Shown here: piece by piece, positions 48,597 through 56,884 of the stretch
Position numbering within the stretch: the first letter of the stretch is position 1
Layout of the letters: every line of letters starts with the position of its first letter
Assembly (NCBI GenBank): GCA_016234805.1
Contig: JACRNU010000069.1
Coordinates: 1-64,000, forward strand
Reading direction: 5' to 3'
Origin: Elusimicrobiota bacterium
GTDB lineage: Bacteria; Elusimicrobiota; Elusimicrobia; UBA1565; UBA9628
Length of the DNA stretch: 64,000 nucleotides
The notes under the pieces: generated by a model
Database searches by the model: none
What the model was told of the DNA's origin: nothing
The model's input: the letters and a program-made list of their open reading frames with translations, nothing else
Position numbers and translations under genes: made by a program

Positions 48597-50311
48597 CGTG
48601 GCTGGGCTCGTGACAGGAGACGCTGGCCCGCGTCATGCGCGCCCGAAGCCGCGAGCAGGGAGGAGAGCCTTTGGATCCCATCGGCGTCGCGGGTCAGATC
48701 GTAGAGGAAGATCGAATGGCCCGCGATCGCCGCGGGCTCGCGGGATCCCAACCAGGCGAAGAGATCCTTGCGGGAGTAGTAGGTCGCCCGCAGGTTGGTG
48801 GCGGATACGGCCAGCAGCACCGGATCCCCTTTTCCTGGCTCCGCGAGCCCCTCCCGCCGCTCCACGTTGTCGATGAAGGCCAGCGGCGTGTAGCGGATGC
48901 CGTAGTAGGAAGGGTCCGCCACCCCGAAATAGCACAGATACACGGGCGGCCGTCCCCTGGACTCGAGGATCCTGCCGAGTTCCTTGAGTCCCTGCCCCCA
49001 ATCCAGGTTGGAGTCCACGAACCAGCGGTGGCCGGCAGAGGGCCCTCCCACGGCCTCGTTGAAGTACGCCAGGTGGTGCGGGTGGCCGCGGCCCACTGAG
49101 ACCGCGAGCCAGACAGCCAGTACCAGGACCGCGCCCCGCTTCACCATCTGAACCCAGGGCGCCGCGGTCCGGCAGGTCCACAACCAGGCAACGGCATCGG
49201 CTCCCATGAGGATGAGGAACGGGAAGACCGGCAGGATGTGGCGGATGCCGATCTGCGTCTTGGACAATAGGGCAGCGAGGAAATAGGCCGCGGCCGGACC
49301 AGCGACCCAAAGCCGGCCCAGGTCGGGCGCCCTGAGCCAGAGCCCCAGCCCCAGGCCGGCAAAGGCCAGCAGGGGGATCGGGGTCTTGACCAGGAGCGCG
49401 GCCGGGAAATACGCCAGCCAGCCCGAGTTCGAATGACGGCCATGGAAGAACGAGGAACGGCCTTCATCGATCCTCGTCAGTGTCGCCCTGAGCCCGTCCG
49501 CGTAGAGCCCCACGCTCTCGAACCGGTACACCAGGGCCAGGGCGAGGAAGGCTCCCAAGGCCATGACCGCGATGCCAAGCCACGGCACCCCTGAAGCCGC
49601 GGCAGGGGCCGCCCTCTTCGATCCCAACCGATGCTCCGCGGCCAGCATGGCGCAGGCCACGACCGGGAGGACGAACATGCTGAACTTGGAAGCCATGGCC
49701 AGGCCCATGGCGGCGCCGGCCCCTGCCCAGCGCCAGAGAGTCCTCCCTCCTCCGGCCTTGACCACGCCCCGGCCGGAGAGGAGCCAGAAGGTGATGAAGA
49801 AGAAGACCGCGGAAGCCGCGTCCGTGGTGACCACGGCCGAATTCGAGATCAGCACGGGACAGAAGGCGTAGAGGCTCCCGGCCGCGGCCATGCCCACTGG
49901 GCCTGAGAGCCGCAACGCCCAGGCCATCACGGCCCAGCCGAGCAGCGTGCCCCAGGTGACCAGGCACCAGAGCCGGGCCGTGTCGAGCATCTTCTCCGCG
50001 CCTAGGCGGTTCTTGTAGAGGAACGCGTCCGAGAAGTTGTAGACCCGCCTGGCCTGCAGGTACGGATGCTGGAACATGGCCGAGGGCCGAAGCCAGAGCA
50101 GGGGAAGCGCTCCCCACATCTCGGCGAACGGCGGGTGGTCCTGGCTGTTGAGCCTGTAGGAACCGGACACGAGGTCCTGGTACCCGGAGGCCAAGTGCAC
50201 CGGCTCGTCGAAGGTCGGGGCCGAGGCCCGGATCATGCCCCAGCCCAGCCAGAGGTGCACAGCGATGGCCGCAGCAGCCGCCAGCAGCGTCATGGGCGTG
50301 TGTCTTGTCAC
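48593..50311 (-). CDS. PMT/ArnT-like membrane glycosyltransferase 1
   Basis: The protein has about 572 residues with some 11 membrane segments in the first 430 and a C-terminal soluble part. The first periplasmic loop has APTFDEPVHLASGY, with the Asp-Glu expected at the active site of lipid-linked sugar transferases (GT39/GT83). A further motif is DSNLDWGQGLKEL, seen in several PMT-like families. It should move a sugar from an undecaprenyl-type carrier to a periplasmic acceptor. Start: GTG at 50311 overlaps the next gene's stop (GTGA); an ATG at 50293 is the alternative. It is the most divergent of the four in this window. Confidence 0.8.
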   Translation of the reverse strand: MTRHTPMTLLAAAAAIAVHLWLGWGMIRASAPTFDEPVHLASGYQDLVSGSYRLNSQDHPPFAEMWGALPLLWLRPSAMFQHPYLQARRVYNFSDAFLYKNRLGAEKMLDTARLWCLVTWGTLLGWAVMAWALRLSGPVGMAAAGSLYAFCPVLISNSAVVTTDAASAVFFFITFWLLSGRGVVKAGGGRTLWRWAGAGAAMGLAMASKFSMFVLPVVACAMLAAEHRLGSKRAAPAAASGVPWLGIAVMALGAFLALALVYRFESVGLYADGLRATLTRIDEGRSSFFHGRHSNSGWLAYFPAALLVKTPIPLLAFAGLGLGLWLRAPDLGRLWVAGPAAAYFLAALLSKTQIGIRHILPVFPFLILMGADAVAWLWTCRTAAPWVQMVKRGAVLVLAVWLAVSVGRGHPHHLAYFNEAVGGPSAGHRWFVDSNLDWGQGLKELGRILESRGRPPVYLCYFGVADPSYYGIRYTPLAFIDNVERREGLAEPGKGDPVLLAVSATNLRATYYSRKDLFAWLGSREPAAIAGHSIFLYDLTRDADGIQRLSSLLAASGAHDAGQRLLSRAQPR

Positions 50312-52023
50312 AGCGCCTCCACGATCTCGTGGGTGTCCACCGGCTCCGCGCTCAGGGAGAAGGGAAGGAAGCCCATCACGTTGGAGTAGAACCCGGCCTC
50401 GCAGCCGGAGGCGCACATGAGACGCGCCGGGATGGACGAGGAGACCTCGGCGCGGGTCACGTTCGCCAGGACCTTCCGATGAGGCCGGATGATGTTGGTG
50501 TTGACCGAGGGTACGACCACCACGTCTCCGGCCCGGACCGAATCCCAGCCGCCGGCCGAGACATCGAGGCCCTTGGCACCGGCTCTCTCCAGGTAATACT
50601 GCAGGCCCCAGTGGCCGGTGAACCAGACGCGCCTGCCCGCGCCCGGCGGTTCTGGCGCGGGCGTGCCGCCTCCGCCGACCATGGGAAGCGGCCGGCCCGC
50701 GTCGAGATAGCGCTCGGATATCTCCCGGGCCAGGGTCCTCTGGCTGTCGGCGTAGCGGGCGTCCACCGCGGACAGGGCCAGGCCGACGGAGAAGACCGCG
50801 GCCAGGCTCGCGAGACACAGGGCGGCGTATCTCCTGGCCGGCATCCGGGACTCGAGCAGGACGGCCAGGCAGAACACGGCAGGCGGGATCGCGAGGAGCA
50901 CGGTCCTGGCCATGACCGACCAGTAGGAGAATGCCGCGGCCAGGCCCAAGCCGAGCCACGGCAGCCAGAGCTCCCACCCAGGGACCTTTCCCCAGGCAAG
51001 GGCGGCCCGTGCCAGGAGGAGCAGTGCTCCTGCTGAGAGCAGGATGCCGGTCAGCCGGTCCACGGCCCGCACCGGCCCGAGGTCCAGGAACGGGGAGAAC
51101 AGGCACAACAGCAACGCTGCGGCCAGGACCAGGCCCTTCCCCGTGGGACGCCAGACGAAGAAAGGCCATGCCGCGGTCACGAGGCCGCCGCCTCCGAGGA
51201 AGGCCAGGATCGACCTGAGCCTGTGGCTCAGGGCCGAAGTGGGCATGTCCGAAGCCTGCCGCGTGACCAGCCATGCCGCTCCGGGGGCCGCTCCTCCGGA
51301 GAAGGCGTCGAGGGCGAGGTACGCGGCCAGGCCCGAGCAAGCCAAGCCGCCCCATGCCGCGACCCTGCGCCATGGCGCCCCGCGGAGCACGGCATAGCCT
51401 GCCCCGGCCCCGACCAGGACCACGGCATTGTACTTGGAGAGCACGGCCAGGGCCATGAGGCCCGCGGAGGACCAGAACCAGGCCCCGAATGCTCCATGGC
51501 CCTGCTCCGCGTCCCGGCCGTCCGACCAGCGGATGATCCCGTAGAGCCCCCACAAGCCGAACGCGAGAACGAGCTTCTCGGGCATGAGGTGCGCCATGTT
51601 GATCCAGTACGCCGGGCACGCGAGCACGATGAGCACGGGCAGGAGCGGCCGGAACAGGAACCTACCAGCGAGCAGATAGAGGCCGGCCGCGGCAGCCAGG
51701 TCGAAGGGAAGGAAGAAGAGCCTCATGGCCCGCTCCCCGCCCCCGGTCAGCTTGAGCCCCAGGGCCAGGAGATACATGATGACGGGCGGGGTGTTGTTGA
51801 TCTCCCGGTAGGGGAGGCTCCGGCCGTAGTAGTTGAACTCGAAGGAGAAGGGATGGAGCGGGTCCTTCAGGATGTGCCAGGCCGCGGGCAGATACAAAGG
51901 CTCATCCATGTGATAGGCTTTGCCGAGGAAGATCAGGACCGTCAGGGCCGTGAACCCCAGGACCACGGCCAGCTCCCAGGCAGGCCGCTTGCCGGCAGCA
52001 GGCGGGAAGGGGCGGCCTGTCAT
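50308..52023 (-). CDS. PMT/ArnT-like membrane glycosyltransferase 2
   Basis: The protein has 571 residues with about 11 membrane segments. The catalytic-type loop is YHMDEPLYLPAAWH. Other features are LPFDLAAAAGLYLLAGRF, AHLMPEKLVLAFG, VKALSKYN-like ALAVLSKYNAVV and the C-terminal FTGHWGLQYYLERAG. The final GFYSNVMGFLPFSLSAEP tail is shared with the enzymes at 52020 and 56885. The start overlaps the previous stop (ATGA). Substrates are unknown; neighbours suggest surface glycan or protein glycosylation. Confidence 0.8.
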   Translation of the reverse strand: MTGRPFPPAAGKRPAWELAVVLGFTALTVLIFLGKAYHMDEPLYLPAAWHILKDPLHPFSFEFNYYGRSLPYREINNTPPVIMYLLALGLKLTGGGERAMRLFFLPFDLAAAAGLYLLAGRFLFRPLLPVLIVLACPAYWINMAHLMPEKLVLAFGLWGLYGIIRWSDGRDAEQGHGAFGAWFWSSAGLMALAVLSKYNAVVLVGAGAGYAVLRGAPWRRVAAWGGLACSGLAAYLALDAFSGGAAPGAAWLVTRQASDMPTSALSHRLRSILAFLGGGGLVTAAWPFFVWRPTGKGLVLAAALLLCLFSPFLDLGPVRAVDRLTGILLSAGALLLLARAALAWGKVPGWELWLPWLGLGLAAAFSYWSVMARTVLLAIPPAVFCLAVLLESRMPARRYAALCLASLAAVFSVGLALSAVDARYADSQRTLAREISERYLDAGRPLPMVGGGGTPAPEPPGAGRRVWFTGHWGLQYYLERAGAKGLDVSAGGWDSVRAGDVVVVPSVNTNIIRPHRKVLANVTRAEVSSSIPARLMCASGCEAGFYSNVMGFLPFSLSAEPVDTHEIVEAL

Positions 52024-53651
52024 CGCATCTCCACCACGGAGAACTCCTCGAGGGCTTCCCCGCTCAGGGAGTACGGGAGGAAACCGGAGAGGTTCGAGTA
52101 GAACCCTCCGTCTCCCTCGTAGCCGCTCATGAGCCTCAGCGGGATGGGGTGGCCCAGGGTCCTGGCCCTGACGTCCGTCAGGCGCGGACGCGAAGGCCCT
52201 GACCGCACGGAGTTGATCCTCAGGACCACCACGGCCTCCCCGGGCAGCACGCGGTCCCAGCCTCCCTTGGTGACCTCGAGTCCGCGGCCGCCCGCGGGCT
52301 CGAGGTAGTGCTGCAGGCCCATGGCTCCGGTGAAGTACACGACCTGACCCTTGGCCAGCCGGGTCCGGGACACCTCCTCGGCAAAGGACTTCGAGGCCGC
52401 GGCGTAGGAGAAATCCACCCACCCGAGGCACAGGCTCAAGGCCGTCACGCAGGCCAGGCTGGCCAGGGCCAGATGTTTGAATCTCCGGCTGCCCAAAAGG
52501 GACTCTGTCCCTGCGGACAGGGCGAACACCAGGGGCGGCAGCATGTGCAGGACCGTCCTGGCCATCACGGACCAGTAGAGAAAGGCCTGGAACACGACAG
52601 CGCACCCCAGCCAGGGAAGCCAGAGCTCCCAGCCCGCGACCTTGCCCGCTGACAGGAACACCCGCGTCAGGCCGAACACAGCGCCTGATGAAAGAACGAT
52701 GCCGGTCAGGCGGTCCACGGACCGGACCGGAGCCAGGTCCCAAACCGGCAGGAAGAGCGCCACCACGCCCGCTGCAGCAGCGAGATGCCAGGGAGCCCAG
52801 CCCCTGCGATGTTCCGCCCAGTAGGGCCACAACCCGGTCACCAGCCCGCACCCGCCCGTGAACGCCAGCAGGGAGCGCGCCTTGTGGGATAGAGACGACC
52901 ACCAACCCGAGGCTGATTGGCTGGTGACTTCCCAGGCCCGGGCCGCGAAAGCCCGGTCACCGAGCAGGTCCCAACCCAGGTAGAGCACGGCCGGCGCGCA
53001 AGCCAGGCACGCGAAGGCAGCCAGCTTGGGACGGGAGGCTCCCCGCAGCGCGGCAAATCCGAGCGCCGCTGGGATGAGCAGGGCAGCGTTGTACTTGAAC
53101 AGCACGGAAGCGCCGAGCAGGGCGGCTCCCCCCAGCCAGTCGCGGTCCCGTCCTTTGTCCGCGCCCTTCACGGCCAGCCACAGCCCGGGCAGGCCCAGGC
53201 CCAGGGAGGGCGCCTCGGGCATGAGATGCCCCATGTTGATGAGGAAGGCCGGGCACGCGATGACGATGAGGCTGGGCAAGAGCGGCCGCTCGAGGAACCG
53301 CCCTGCGATCGCGTAGAGCGCCCAGGCCGCGGCCAGGGAAAACGGCAGGAAGAGGAGCCTCATCACCCACTCCCGGTCCCCGGCAAGACCCTGGTCTAAG
53401 GCCATGAGGTAGTGGAACGCCGGAGGAGTGGTGTTGATCTTCTTCATCGGCAGGGTCTGGCCGAACCAGTAGTAGTCGAATCCCAAGGGGTGGAGCGGGT
53501 CAACCAGGATGCGGCGGCCGATGGCCGCGAACACCGGCTCGTCGTTATGCAGGGGCTTGGACAGGAAGGGCAGGAACAGCGCCAGGGAGAACCCCAGCAC
53601 CACCAAGCCCCCTGAGCGAGCGCGGTCCAGGCCGGCAGGGGAAGGGCTCAT
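52020..53651 (-). CDS. PMT/ArnT-like membrane glycosyltransferase 3
   Basis: The protein has 543 residues with about 11 membrane segments. The active-site-type loop is LHNDEPVFAAIGR, so His-Asn-Asp-Glu replaces His-Met-Asp-Glu of its paralogs. Shared elements include MGHLMPEAPSLGLG, LLGASVLFKYNAAL, FTGAMGLQHYLEPAG and the tail GFYSNLSGFLPYSLSGE. It is clearly a paralog of the genes at 50308 and 56885. The ATG at 53651 overlaps the upstream stop (ATGA); an in-frame ATG at 53663 is less likely. Confidence 0.8.
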   Translation of the reverse strand: MSPSPAGLDRARSGGLVVLGFSLALFLPFLSKPLHNDEPVFAAIGRRILVDPLHPLGFDYYWFGQTLPMKKINTTPPAFHYLMALDQGLAGDREWVMRLLFLPFSLAAAWALYAIAGRFLERPLLPSLIVIACPAFLINMGHLMPEAPSLGLGLPGLWLAVKGADKGRDRDWLGGAALLGASVLFKYNAALLIPAALGFAALRGASRPKLAAFACLACAPAVLYLGWDLLGDRAFAARAWEVTSQSASGWWSSLSHKARSLLAFTGGCGLVTGLWPYWAEHRRGWAPWHLAAAAGVVALFLPVWDLAPVRSVDRLTGIVLSSGAVFGLTRVFLSAGKVAGWELWLPWLGCAVVFQAFLYWSVMARTVLHMLPPLVFALSAGTESLLGSRRFKHLALASLACVTALSLCLGWVDFSYAAASKSFAEEVSRTRLAKGQVVYFTGAMGLQHYLEPAGGRGLEVTKGGWDRVLPGEAVVVLRINSVRSGPSRPRLTDVRARTLGHPIPLRLMSGYEGDGGFYSNLSGFLPYSLSGEALEEFSVVEMR

Positions 53652-54355
53652 GTCTTGACCCATGCCAGCCACAGGTCCCTGCCGCCCCGAACGAGCCACG
53701 CCCAGAAGCCCGCGGACTCGTCCAGGGCCCTTCCCAGGGTCCCGGCAAGGTCCAGGTGCTTGGGGAACAGGGTCTTCTGCACCAACAGGAACACCAGCCC
53801 GTTGAACAGGGTGATGACCACCAGGGAGAAGACCACCCCGCCCCCAGCGTCCAGGTCCGGCTGCTTCTCCGTCCAGATGCACTCTAAAGTGGCCAGGAGA
53901 TGGAAGGCTATGGTCAGCCCCATCAGGAACAGAAAGACGGATTCCCCGCCGGACGCCCCCCGCAGCCACACCCAGGCGCGGTAGCCCAGCACGACGCAGG
54001 CCGTGGGCAGGGGCACGCAGTAGGGGGCGAGCGACGCGAAGGTGCTGACGTGCGAGACATCCACGTGCCCGCCGTCCGCGCCGGCCTTGATGCCGTAGAC
54101 CTTGCCTCCCCCCATCCAGGTCGCGATCGCGTGCGTCATCTCATGCGTGAGGACGTAGAAGCCCGTCACCAGCCTCCCGAACCAGGAGGAGCGCATGTCC
54201 AGGACGAGACGAGCCGCCACGGGCAGGGCGAAGCCTCCTAGGAATGGGTAGACGGAAGGAGAGGCTCCGGGCAGGGAGCCTAGGCAGCGCAGGGACGCGG
54301 CGAACACGATCACGGCCAATGGCGCCAGGGCGATCCCAAGGAGCAGGCGGATCAT
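53648..54355 (-). CDS. Membrane protein with HExxH motif (M50-like)
   Basis: The protein has 235 residues with about six membrane segments. A THEMTHAIATWMGG motif (near residue 75) gives the HExxH of zinc metalloproteases in a membrane helix, followed by GGKVYGIKAG, as in M50B-like proteins. No NPDG motif is obvious, so activity is uncertain. A good GGAG site is found before the ATG at 54355. It is coupled to the third glycosyltransferase gene. Confidence 0.65.
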   Translation of the reverse strand: MIRLLLGIALAPLAVIVFAASLRCLGSLPGASPSVYPFLGGFALPVAARLVLDMRSSWFGRLVTGFYVLTHEMTHAIATWMGGGKVYGIKAGADGGHVDVSHVSTFASLAPYCVPLPTACVVLGYRAWVWLRGASGGESVFLFLMGLTIAFHLLATLECIWTEKQPDLDAGGGVVFSLVVITLFNGLVFLLVQKTLFPKHLDLAGTLGRALDESAGFWAWLVRGGRDLWLAWVKT

Positions 54356-54359
54356 TCCG

Positions 54360-54827
54360 CTACTCCAGCATGTAGTCCGAGTAGCCGATCTTCCTCGCGT
54401 CGAGTTCCTTCTTCCACAACTCCCGAGTCTCGGCCATCCGGACGCGCGCGAGCTTGACCCACCTGCTCTCCGGAGGCGAGAACAGCTCCACCGCGGTCTG
54501 GAACCAGGCGTGGGCGTACTTGAGCGAGCTCTCCCCCACCCGGAAATCCCGCTCGGATTTGAGGAGCTTGATGCGGGCCTCGTACGCGGCCTCATCCACG
54601 CGGCCGGAGCGACGCTCCGCGAGCAGGGCCTCGGACCGGGCCGCGAGCAGCCCGTCGAAATGGGCGGCCTTCAGGGCCGGGTCCCGGTGCCAGGACAGGT
54701 ACTTCTCCCCCTCGAAACAGGCCGAGCGCGCCCTCAGCCAGAGGTCGCCCGCGGCAGCCCCGTACACCGCGGCGCAGCACGCGAGCAGTCCCAGCGCTGC
54801 GCCGCGCCAGGACGCGGTCCGGGACAT
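54360..54827 (-). CDS. Small exported or membrane-anchored protein of unknown function
   Basis: The protein has 155 residues. An N-terminal hydrophobic segment (GAALGLLACCAAVYGAAAG) could be a signal peptide or anchor. The rest is helical and charged (RIKLLKSERDFRVGESSLKYAHAWFQTAVELF). I recognise no family. The start overlaps the upstream receiver gene's stop by one base (TGATG). Confidence 0.55.
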   Translation of the reverse strand: MSRTASWRGAALGLLACCAAVYGAAAGDLWLRARSACFEGEKYLSWHRDPALKAAHFDGLLAARSEALLAERRSGRVDEAAYEARIKLLKSERDFRVGESSLKYAHAWFQTAVELFSPPESRWVKLARVRMAETRELWKKELDARKIGYSDYMLE

Positions 54828-55300
54828 CAAAGGGAGGGGCCGCTCCAGGGTCCGCGTTCCGCCCCGCGGTTGATCTCCGGGGGCCGCGTCTGGAGGATGC
54901 TGTGGATGGTGGCCGCGAGAGCCGCGGGCCGAAGAGGCTTCTGCAGGAACTCCCGCACGTTGGGCTCGCCCCGGACCATGTCGATGTTCTTGCGGTCGAT
55001 GTAGCGTCCGGTGATGACGATGACCGGGATGCGGGCCGCGTCGGACGCCTGGAGGTCGCGGATGACCTCGTAGCCGCCCTTGCCGGGGAGCATCATGTCC
55101 AGCAGGATGAGGTCCGGGGCATGGGCTTCGATCTTCTTGAGGGCCTCGTTGCCGTCGGTCGCGCGCTCGGTGCGGAAGCCCTCGCGCTTGATGATGTGCT
55201 CCATCAGGTCGAGGAGGCTCTCGTCGTCGTCCACCAGGAGGATGAGCTTCTCGGCCGGGTCGGCGAGAGGGTGCTCGGAGAAGATGCCTTCTTCCTGCAT
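54827..55300 (-). CDS. Single-domain response regulator (tandem copy 1)
   Basis: The protein has 157 residues: a ~17-residue head, then a receiver with LILLVDDDESLLDLM, phosphoacceptor in LILLDMMLPGKGG, Thr in VITGRY and Lys in FLQKPLRP, then a polar tail. It is a close paralog of the next gene (for example VIVITGRYxDxxNxDM and LxKPxRP), so the pair arose by tandem duplication. No output domain. Confidence 0.88.
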   Translation of the reverse strand: MQEEGIFSEHPLADPAEKLILLVDDDESLLDLMEHIIKREGFRTERATDGNEALKKIEAHAPDLILLDMMLPGKGGYEVIRDLQASDAARIPVIVITGRYIDRKNIDMVRGEPNVREFLQKPLRPAALAATIHSILQTRPPEINRGAERGPWSGPSL

Positions 55301-55301
55301 C

Positions 55302-55763
55302 CTACCAGCCTCCCACCGCAGACTGTCCCTGAGGCTTGGTGTTCAGGAGCTTGTGCAGCAGCATGGCCAGGAACTGGGGCCGGACGGGCTTCTCCAGGAA
55401 CTCCTTGACGTTGGACTCCGCCTTGATCATGTTCTTGGTGCTCTGATCGGAATACCTGCCCGTGATGATGACGATGGGCACGCCCGAGGCCTCGCCGTTC
55501 TGGAGCTCGCGCAGGATCTCGAACCCGCCGTAGCGAGGCAGCATCATGTCGAGGATCACCAGGTCGGGCTTGAGCTCGGGGATCTTCCGGAGGGCCTGTT
55601 CCCCGTCGGAGGCGGTATCCACCCGGAACCCCTCCTTCTTGACCACGAATTCGAGCAGCTCGCGCACGGAGTCGTCATCGTCCACGATGACGATGAGTTT
55701 GTCTCCGGGCTTATCGTGCGCTTCAGGAGCCTGTTCTTGGGATTCTTCCGTCATGGGTGGCAT
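55302..55763 (-). CDS. Single-domain response regulator (tandem copy 2)
   Basis: The protein has 153 residues: a polar, Glu/Gln-rich head of ~20 residues and a receiver with LIVIVDDDDSVREL, phosphoacceptor in LVILDMMLPRYGG, Thr in IIITGRYSD and Lys in FLEKPVRP. Closely related to the neighbour one base downstream. ATG codons at 55763 and 55754 are both possible; neither has a clear ribosome-binding site. Confidence 0.86.
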   Translation of the reverse strand: MPPMTEESQEQAPEAHDKPGDKLIVIVDDDDSVRELLEFVVKKEGFRVDTASDGEQALRKIPELKPDLVILDMMLPRYGGFEILRELQNGEASGVPIVIITGRYSDQSTKNMIKAESNVKEFLEKPVRPQFLAMLLHKLLNTKPQGQSAVGGW

Positions 55764-55791
55764 CAATTAAACAATATGGGACCCGGTCTTG

Positions 55792-56817
55792 TCACCCCTT
55801 CACCTTGCCCCTCAGCAAGGCCAGGCGGGGCGCCTCCCCCAGCATGACCAGGGCGTCCCCGGCCTTGATGGGCCGCCGGCAGTCCGGGTTGATCTCGTAC
55901 TTCTTGCTCTCCTGATCGAGGACCGCCACCAGGAGCGAGCCGTCCCCGCCAGCCTCCTTGAGCTCGGAGAGGCAGCGGCCCACGAAGGGCGACTCCTTGG
56001 GCACGTCGATCTCCTCGAACCGGAAGGAAGAGCCCTTGTCGCGCATCATGGAGTCCAGGAAGCCCACGGTCGCGGGCCGGACCATCTCCGAAGCCATGCG
56101 CAGGCCGCCGATGTAGGAGGGGTTGACCACGTTGTCCGCCCCGCTTCGGAAGAGCTTCTCCCGCACGCCCAGTTCCTTCTGCCTGGACACGACGCGCAAA
56201 GAGGTGTTCAAGCCCTTGGCGCTCAGGGCCACGAAGGCGTTGTCCTGGTCCGTGGACAGCACCGCGAACACGCCCGAGGCGCGCTCGACGCCCGCGGCCT
56301 TGAGGGAGTCGTCGCTGGTGGCGTCGCCGATGATATGGAGCAGGTCCGGGTCGGCCAGCCGATCCATGAGCTTCTGCACGGCCTCCGGACTGCGCTCGAT
56401 GACGACGAAAGGCCTGCCGGTCCGGTGGAGCTCGGCCGCGATCACGCCGCCCGAGTGGTCCGCCCCGCACACGATGAAGTGCCCCTTGAGCTTGGCGATC
56501 TGCTTTTCCATGCGCCTCCTTTTGAGCGCCACCGAGAGTTGCCCCTCCACGAGGATCGAGGTGACCGTGGAGAAGGCGTACGTCATGACGCCGATGCCGC
56601 CCATGATGAGCAGGACCGTGAAGACCCGGCCGGAGTGGTCGAGGGGGATGGTCTCCCCGTAGCCCACCGTGGCCAGGGTGATGACCGTCATGTAGAAACA
56701 GTCGAAGACCGGGGCCTTGGAGATCCAGACATAGCCGGCCGTGCCGGTCAGGAGCACCGCGGCCATGAGCCCGACGACCTCGAGCAGCCGCTGGCGCATC
56801 TCCGCGATCTCTTTCAC
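55792..56817 (-). CDS. Potassium channel with RCK (TrkA-N/TrkA-C) domains
   Basis: The protein has 341 residues: two membrane segments (about 15-30 and 67-88) flank a pore with selectivity filter TVGYGE (50-55). A Rossmann RCK domain (about 112-235: FIVCGADHSGGVIAAEL) and a TrkA-C domain (about 265-338) follow. The usual GxGxxG nucleotide loop is altered (CGADHSG), which may change ligand use. The architecture is that of MthK/Kch-type channels that gate K+ flow on ligand binding. Confidence 0.92.
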   Translation of the reverse strand: MKEIAEMRQRLLEVVGLMAAVLLTGTAGYVWISKAPVFDCFYMTVITLATVGYGETIPLDHSGRVFTVLLIMGGIGVMTYAFSTVTSILVEGQLSVALKRRRMEKQIAKLKGHFIVCGADHSGGVIAAELHRTGRPFVVIERSPEAVQKLMDRLADPDLLHIIGDATSDDSLKAAGVERASGVFAVLSTDQDNAFVALSAKGLNTSLRVVSRQKELGVREKLFRSGADNVVNPSYIGGLRMASEMVRPATVGFLDSMMRDKGSSFRFEEIDVPKESPFVGRCLSELKEAGGDGSLLVAVLDQESKKYEINPDCRRPIKAGDALVMLGEAPRLALLRGKVKG

Positions 56818-56884
56818 GGTCGTATTATATGAAAGATGGCCCTGGCCGCGCCCGCAGGCAGCGCTCGGTCGCCTTGAACGGCTG

